DNA from: Gammaproteobacteria bacterium | Lineage (GTDB): Bacteria > Pseudomonadota > Gammaproteobacteria > Steroidobacterales > Steroidobacteraceae | Reading direction: 5' to 3' | Length of the DNA stretch: 64,000 nucleotides | Assembly (NCBI GenBank): GCA_025350055.1 | Contig: JANXYK010000009.1 | Span: 1-64,000, forward strand | Shown: one piece after another, positions 60,068 to 64,000 of the stretch | How positions within the stretch are numbered: the first letter of the stretch is position 1 | How the letters are laid out: the number at the start of each line of letters is the position of its first letter | Made by a program: the position numbers and the translations under genes | Notes under the pieces: generated by a model | Database searches by the model: none | Told to the model about the DNA's origin: nothing | What the model saw: only the letters and a program-made list of their open reading frames with translations

Positions 60068-61456
60068 ATGGAACACTACGACGTCATTGTGATCGGCAGC
60101 GGCCCTGCCGGTGAAGGCGCCGCCATGATGGCCACCAAGAGCGGCAAGAACGTGGCGGTGATCGAACGCCACAACGAAGTCGGTGGCGGCTGCACGCATT
60201 GGGGCACGATACCCAGCAAGGCGCTGCGCCACGCGGTCAAGGTGCTGCGCGATGCGCGGCGCGAACCCCTGCTGCGCTCGCTCCGCTCTGCGCTGCAGAT
60301 TGAATTCCCGAAACTGCTGGCCTCGGCCAACAGCGTGATCGAAACCCAGGTGGCGAGCCGGCGCCGCTTCTACGATCGCAATCACGTACCGGTGTATGGC
60401 GGTACGGCCTGGTTCGTGGACGAGCACACGCTCGAGGTGCGCACCAAGACCGGCACGCCTGAGCGCATCAGCGCCGATTACATCGTGATTGCCGCGGGCT
60501 CGCGCCCCTATCATCCGCCCGAGCTCGACTTCAACAATCCGCGCGTGCGCGACAGCGATACGGTGCTGCACTACCACGCCAGCCCCTTTGCGGTGACGAT
60601 TTTCGGCGGCGGTGTGATCGGCTGCGAGTACGCCTCGATTTTCTTGAATCTGGGCTGCAAGGTCACGCTGATCAATTCGCAGGAGCGGCTGCTCTCGTTC
60701 CTCGATGACGAGATCGCCGAGGCGCTCTCGTATCACCTGCACGAGCAAGGCTGCGTGATCCGCCACAACGAGAAATTCGCCGGCCTCGAGGCGCGCGTCG
60801 ACGACGTGGTGCTGCAGCTCGAATCGGGTCGGCGCATCAAGTCTGACCTGCTGCTGTGGTGCAATGGGCGCGTGGGCAACAGCGATGGCATGAACATCGA
60901 GGCCGCGGGCGTGGCAGTGGCGGGCCGCGGCCAGATCACCATCAACGAGCACTACCAGACTTCACGTCCTCACATCTATGCAGTCGGGGACCTGGCGGGC
61001 CCGCCGGGCCTGGCGAGCGCCGGCTACGTGCAGGGCTGCCACTCCGTGCAGCACCTGATGAATCCGGAGCATCCCGCGATGCGCCTCGACCTCGTGCCCA
61101 GCGGCATCTACACGCTGCCGGAGATTTCCTCGGTCGGGCTCACCGAACGCGAACTGCTGGCACAGAAGATTCCCTACGAGGTCGGCCACACCAGCTTCAA
61201 GAGCCTGGCGCGCGCGCAGATGACGGATGAAAAAATCGGCATGCTAAAACTGCTGTTCCACACCGAGACCCTCAAGGTGCTGGGCGTGCACTGCTTCGGC
61301 GATGGCGCGGCCGAGATTGTGCACATCGGCCAGACGGTGATGGCCAGCAACGATCTGAACAACATGCGCTACTTCACCAACGCGACCTTCAACTATCCGA
61401 CCATGGCGGAGGCCTATCGCACCGCCGCCTACAACGGCCTGAACCGCCTGACCTGA
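60068..61456 (+). CDS. sthA: Soluble (Si-specific) NAD(P)+ transhydrogenase
   Basis: 462 residues. Flavoprotein that moves hydride between NADPH and NAD+. FAD site GSGPAGEGAAMMATKSGKNV, then GGGCTHWGTIPSKALRH where the first redox Cys of related disulfide reductases is replaced by Thr, as in SthA; NAD site IFGGGVIGCEYASIFLNLGC; FAD site 2 YAVGDLAGPPGLASAGYVQG. Starts 58 bases after csiV. Confidence 0.97.
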   Translation: MEHYDVIVIGSGPAGEGAAMMATKSGKNVAVIERHNEVGGGCTHWGTIPSKALRHAVKVLRDARREPLLRSLRSALQIEFPKLLASANSVIETQVASRRRFYDRNHVPVYGGTAWFVDEHTLEVRTKTGTPERISADYIVIAAGSRPYHPPELDFNNPRVRDSDTVLHYHASPFAVTIFGGGVIGCEYASIFLNLGCKVTLINSQERLLSFLDDEIAEALSYHLHEQGCVIRHNEKFAGLEARVDDVVLQLESGRRIKSDLLLWCNGRVGNSDGMNIEAAGVAVAGRGQITINEHYQTSRPHIYAVGDLAGPPGLASAGYVQGCHSVQHLMNPEHPAMRLDLVPSGIYTLPEISSVGLTERELLAQKIPYEVGHTSFKSLARAQMTDEKIGMLKLLFHTETLKVLGVHCFGDGAAEIVHIGQTVMASNDLNNMRYFTNATFNYPTMAEAYRTAAYNGLNRLT

Positions 61457-61505
61457 CCTGATCTGGTCGTCGCCGCAGGCAGCGCAAGCCCGGCACGCGC
61501 ATACA

Positions 61506-61530
61506 CTGACACACGCGCCGAACGTGTCAG
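61506..61530. terminator. Weak hairpin between sthA and fic
   Basis: CTGACAC (61506-61512) and GTGTCAG (61524-61530), loop of 11 bases, no T-run. It lies between two convergent genes and may end transcription on either strand. Confidence 0.35.
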
Positions 61531-61542
61531 TTCAAGTGGCAG

Positions 61543-62919
61543 TTACCGGTTCTGCCATTCGTCCAGTTCCTGCCTGGTAATTCCCAACCCAGCGATCCGC
61601 GATGCATCCAGGCTCTTGATCTCGGCCTCGACGTCAGAAATGAATTTCTCACGATGCTGCGACTGAACACTCCCAGGCACACGCTCCGTCACCCATTGCG
61701 CCACTTTGCCGAGCGGAGTCTTCGATCGGACCAGGTCGGTCACCAACGCGCGCCGCGCGGTCCGATAAAGTGCCGAGATCTCGTCGAACCCGACTACCCT
61801 TGCCTGAACGTCATAGCGTGCGCAGCTGCGGCGGTACGACCAAGCATAGAGATCCGCAAGCGGCCCGACCTCATTCAGCTCGTACACGGCGATGGTGGCT
61901 TTGAGATACGCGCCCGGGTTCACGTCCACGAATGACGGCGGCACGAAGTCCCCCCGGATCAGGGGAATGATCGACGCGAGGCGAGCCGTACGCTTATTCA
62001 CGTCGATAAAAGCCTGGAGATAGGCAAGGTGCGCGAGCAGGAACAGGCTCTGTTCGAATGGATCCTCGATCGCGCGAGCCTTTGATAACAGTGCTCCCAG
62101 GAGCCGGGACAGGCGCTCGCGACCATCGATCGGGGCATAAGTCGTCCCGCTCACACGGATGCTCTCATCGCGCAGTTGCCCGGCGGCTCCCGGCGCCACG
62201 AGACTGTCGGCCAGGAGGTAATGGATGGTACGGATTGTTTCCTCGTTGGCCTCCAGCGTATCGATGTGACGCACAAGGTAGGCAATAGCTTCCTTGTGAT
62301 TGAGGATCATGACGCGCTCGGCGTTGGGCTTGCCAGGTGCGGCGGTCCCCTGGAGCACCAGTCGCTCGGTATCCGCCAGCGTGTAGGTATTGCCTTCAAG
62401 CCGCGAGGAATTGAAGCTGAAGTCGATGAGCAGGCGATCGTAGATCTTGTGAATGTAGGTCCCCGCCTGACGGAAAACCGGATCGCGTTTGCCGAGCGCT
62501 CTCAAGGCGTCCCGCTGCGCAGCAGAGAGGTACGCGGTTTCATTCGGCACGTACGCATCGAGCCACTCTTCGCGGTAGGTCGATGGAGAGCGCGTGTAGA
62601 TGGGCGCCTCGACGCGCTTGATCAGCATCTCGTTGGCTGGAGTAAAGAGCGGGGGCAGCTCGAGCACCAGGCTCTGCTCGCCGTCCACAACAACAGCCCC
62701 GGCCGTGGGCGTGACGAGGGCCGACTGACTGGCCAACCGATAGCGTCGGCCCTTGCGCTCGCCGCTGGATCGGACTTCCCCGTTCTTGACCAGATCCTTG
62801 AGCCAGTTGCGCAGCGTGCGGTCGGGTGTGCCCCCGACGGCCGTGCGCAGCTCGGCAAGCGACATCCACCGATGCGGTGCGTCTCTGAGCGCTGCGAGCA
62901 GGGTTGATTTATCGGCCAT
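61543..62919 (-). CDS. Fic family protein with N-terminal winged helix
   Basis: 458 residues. The first 65 form a winged helix (WMSLAELRTAVGGTPDRTLR, NWLKDLVKNGEVRSSGE). An inhibitory-helix motif SSRLEGN lies near 171-177 (class II layout, (S/T)xxxE(G/N)). The Fic loop at 302-313 is QAFIDVNKRTAR: against HPFxDGNGRxxR, the catalytic His is Gln and the first Gly is Val, while Asn, Lys, Arg remain. AMPylation by the normal mechanism is therefore doubtful; it may be a DNA-binding regulator with a nucleotide-sensing Fic fold. Six TATCGGCC repeats cover its start and promoter, fitting autoregulation. Confidence 0.92.
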   Translation of the reverse strand: MADKSTLLAALRDAPHRWMSLAELRTAVGGTPDRTLRNWLKDLVKNGEVRSSGERKGRRYRLASQSALVTPTAGAVVVDGEQSLVLELPPLFTPANEMLIKRVEAPIYTRSPSTYREEWLDAYVPNETAYLSAAQRDALRALGKRDPVFRQAGTYIHKIYDRLLIDFSFNSSRLEGNTYTLADTERLVLQGTAAPGKPNAERVMILNHKEAIAYLVRHIDTLEANEETIRTIHYLLADSLVAPGAAGQLRDESIRVSGTTYAPIDGRERLSRLLGALLSKARAIEDPFEQSLFLLAHLAYLQAFIDVNKRTARLASIIPLIRGDFVPPSFVDVNPGAYLKATIAVYELNEVGPLADLYAWSYRRSCARYDVQARVVGFDEISALYRTARRALVTDLVRSKTPLGKVAQWVTERVPGSVQSQHREKFISDVEAEIKSLDASRIAGLGITRQELDEWQNR

Positions 62920-62991
62920 ATATCGGCCACTGTATCGGCCGTTTTATTAACCTTCAAGGTTTATCGGCCATATATCTGCCATTTACCGGCC
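62910..62991 (-). repeat. Helically phased repeat array over the fic promoter
   Basis: Six copies of TATCGGCC or a one-base variant start at 62910, 62921, 62933, 62962, 62973 and 62984, so two blocks of three at 11-12-base steps, one DNA turn. Copy 5 is TATCTGCC and copy 6 TACCGGCC. Between the blocks is the inverted repeat AACCTT-C-AAGGTT (62949-62961). A possible minus-strand promoter, TTGAAG (62952-62957), 17 bases, TACAGT (62929-62934), lies within the array, and the first copy overlaps the ATG. Likely operator for the Fic protein's own winged helix. Confidence 0.75.
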
Positions 62992-63104
62992 GAAACTGCA
63001 ATTTCAGCCAAAACTCACGGTAGCCTGCAATCGCTGCGCGAGCACGGGGCGCGGTGCCACACAGAAGGCCGTTGGATGTCGTCCCGGACCTGGTGGCCCT
63101 GAAG

Positions 63105-63575
63105 CTATCTGGCGGGCGGCAGGTCCATCGAAGTGCCGGTGTAACGAGTCCACTTCTGCGAAATGCCCAGCAGCGGAATGCCGATGTAGCCGCGCACCTT
63201 CAGCGAGCCCGGAGCCAGCAACTCCACCTGGCATTTGAATTCTTTGCCCTTCTTCGGATCGTAAATCGTGCCGCCGGACCAGTTGCCGTCGCCGTCATAC
63301 TTCATGTTGCGCATGATCACCTGGCCGCGCAGCACCAGCTTGCGACGCGCGGGATCCGGGTTCTTCTCATCGGTGAGGCCGGGGTGATCGCCGCCGATGA
63401 TGCGCCCTTCCATGTGGCCATCCGCGGTCACGGTGATCTGGATGATGCCGTCCTTGGGTTCGCTCAGCCAGTTGCCCGCGGCCTGCGCGAGCTTTTCGTC
63501 GGCAGCCCAGGCGCTGGCACCACAGACTGATAGACCCAGCAGCAGCGCCGTCGCCAGTCGCGATGAAATCCCCAT
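63105..63575 (-). CDS. DUF2147 domain-containing exported protein
   Basis: 156 residues with a signal peptide (MGISSRLATALLLGLSVCGA, SAWAA). DUF2147 features are GNWLSEPKDGIIQITVTADG, the central MKYDGDGNWSGGTIYDPKKG and C-terminal LKVRGYIGIPLLGISQKWTR. A beta-rich periplasmic or secreted protein; role unknown. It follows the GGDEF gene by 32 bases on the same strand. Confidence 0.93.
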   Translation of the reverse strand: MGISSRLATALLLGLSVCGASAWAADEKLAQAAGNWLSEPKDGIIQITVTADGHMEGRIIGGDHPGLTDEKNPDPARRKLVLRGQVIMRNMKYDGDGNWSGGTIYDPKKGKEFKCQVELLAPGSLKVRGYIGIPLLGISQKWTRYTGTSMDLPPAR

Positions 63576-63607
63576 GATCCCCTCCTCGTGTGCGGCCGTA
63601 GCCGTTG

Positions 63608-64000
63608 TCAGCGGCCAAAATCCTTGTCGTTCGCTTCCACCACCGGCCCGGCACCAGCGCTACGCGCCCGCGCGAGCGCCTTGCTGGCGGCCTGCAACAG
63701 GATCTCGGCCTGCTGCTTTGGTCCGGGATTGATCATCGCGATGCCCACGCTGATCGTCACGTATTTGTCGGGGAGCGAGCGCGGATGATGGATGCGCTGC
63801 TCGAGCACGCGCTGGACGATGCCGGCGGCGAAGCCCGCCACCGCGGCCTGATCGGTGTTGCGCGCCAGCGCGCAGATCGTGCCCCCTTCCCAGCGCCCCA
63901 CCAGATCCGAGCCGCGGCGAAAGGCCGCGCTGATCACGCCCGCGAGACGGCGCAGGCAGGCATCGCCTGCAGGTCGGCCGAAAGTGTCGTTATAGGCGCC
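63608..64000 (-). CDS. GGDEF-domain protein, C-terminal part (degenerate signature)
   Basis: The last 130 codons of a gene that enters from the right edge. It starts GAYNDTFGRPAGDACLRRLA, a normal GGDEF substrate-loop region, but where (R)xGGDEF should stand the sequence is VGRWEGGTICALARNTD, so the signature aligns as EGGTI. The end, VTISVGIAMINPGPKQQAEI and LLQAASKALARARSAG, is normal. Without the acidic metal ligands it should not make c-di-GMP; it may bind nucleotide or a partner. Upstream domains are outside the window. Confidence 0.85.
   Translation of the reverse strand, partial: GAYNDTFGRPAGDACLRRLAGVISAAFRRGSDLVGRWEGGTICALARNTDQAAVAGFAAGIVQRVLEQRIHHPRSLPDKYVTISVGIAMINPGPKQQAEILLQAASKALARARSAGAGPVVEANDKDFGR

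Noticed and set aside
62910-62991. Repeat array considered as a CRISPR
   Set aside because: The units are only 8 bases, the steps are 11-12 bases with no unique spacers, there are no cas genes, and the array overlaps a promoter and start codon.

Overview
The window is 64 kb of high-GC chromosomal DNA from a Gram-negative gammaproteobacterium, most likely from the Xanthomonadales / Nevskiales / Steroidobacteraceae grade. The placement rests on conserved gene order: clpS-clpA facing infA-aat, trxB divergent from ftsK-lolA-rarA-serS, yceD-rpmF-fabH, and lolCED - DUF2062 - comEC - exbB - exbD - msbA - lpxK - trm112 - kdsB. The GGDEF/EAL signalling and type II secretion genes fit the same group. 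No rRNA, prophage, insertion sequence or CRISPR array is visible. Taxonomy is inferred from gene order and protein character only.

Layout. 1-5.1 kb: an ECF sigma factor and its RskA-like anti-sigma factor, divergent from a DUF4331 protein, a small lipoprotein, a TPR protein and a HupE/UreJ-like membrane protein. The two divergent promoters share a sequence (GCRTCC, 16 bases, CGTATA) that looks like the sigma factor's own target. 5.1-12.2 kb: a DUF1223 protein, tRNA-Ala(CGC), LemA with a GIDE/EF-hand protein, an M13 peptidase, and a VapBC-like toxin-antitoxin pair overlapping an enoyl-CoA hydratase/SDR pair. 12.5-16.2 kb: a CHASE4 histidine kinase followed by a receiver-GGDEF-EAL protein that carries an in-frame amber codon. 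16.3-28.9 kb: a SHOCT-domain protein, tRNA-Ser(UGA), and the housekeeping run serS, rarA, vanZ, lolA, ftsK, trxB, a FemAB/GNAT-like gene, aat, infA, clpA, clpS.

29-36.7 kb: a partial type II secretion operon (gspC-D-E-F only), a small acidic protein, lexA with its SOS box, and an Ala-rich lipoprotein ending in a very good terminator. 36.8-40.8 kb: a DUF1348 protein, fabH, rpmF, yceD, maf, rluC; plsX is missing from its usual place. 41.2-43.9 kb: rne with a leader of about 370 nt. 44-54 kb: envelope biogenesis on the minus strand: gamma carbonic anhydrase, kdsB, an lpxK-Trm112 fusion, msbA, exbD, exbB, a decayed comEC, then lolD and two LolC/E permeases. 54-61.5 kb: a small periplasmic protein, a vanadium-haloperoxidase-like protein, mfd, csiV, sthA. 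61.5-64 kb: a Fic protein with an N-terminal winged helix and a striking repeat array over its start, a DUF2147 protein, and a GGDEF protein cut by the window edge with a degenerate signature motif.

Most of the window is ordinary core genome. The observations most worth a second look are the matched sigma promoters and the DUF4331 cassette they may control, the helically phased repeats at fic, the comEC remnant, the amber codon in the GGDEF-EAL regulator, the LpxK-Trm112 fusion, and a probably leaderless lexA whose SOS box covers the -10 element.
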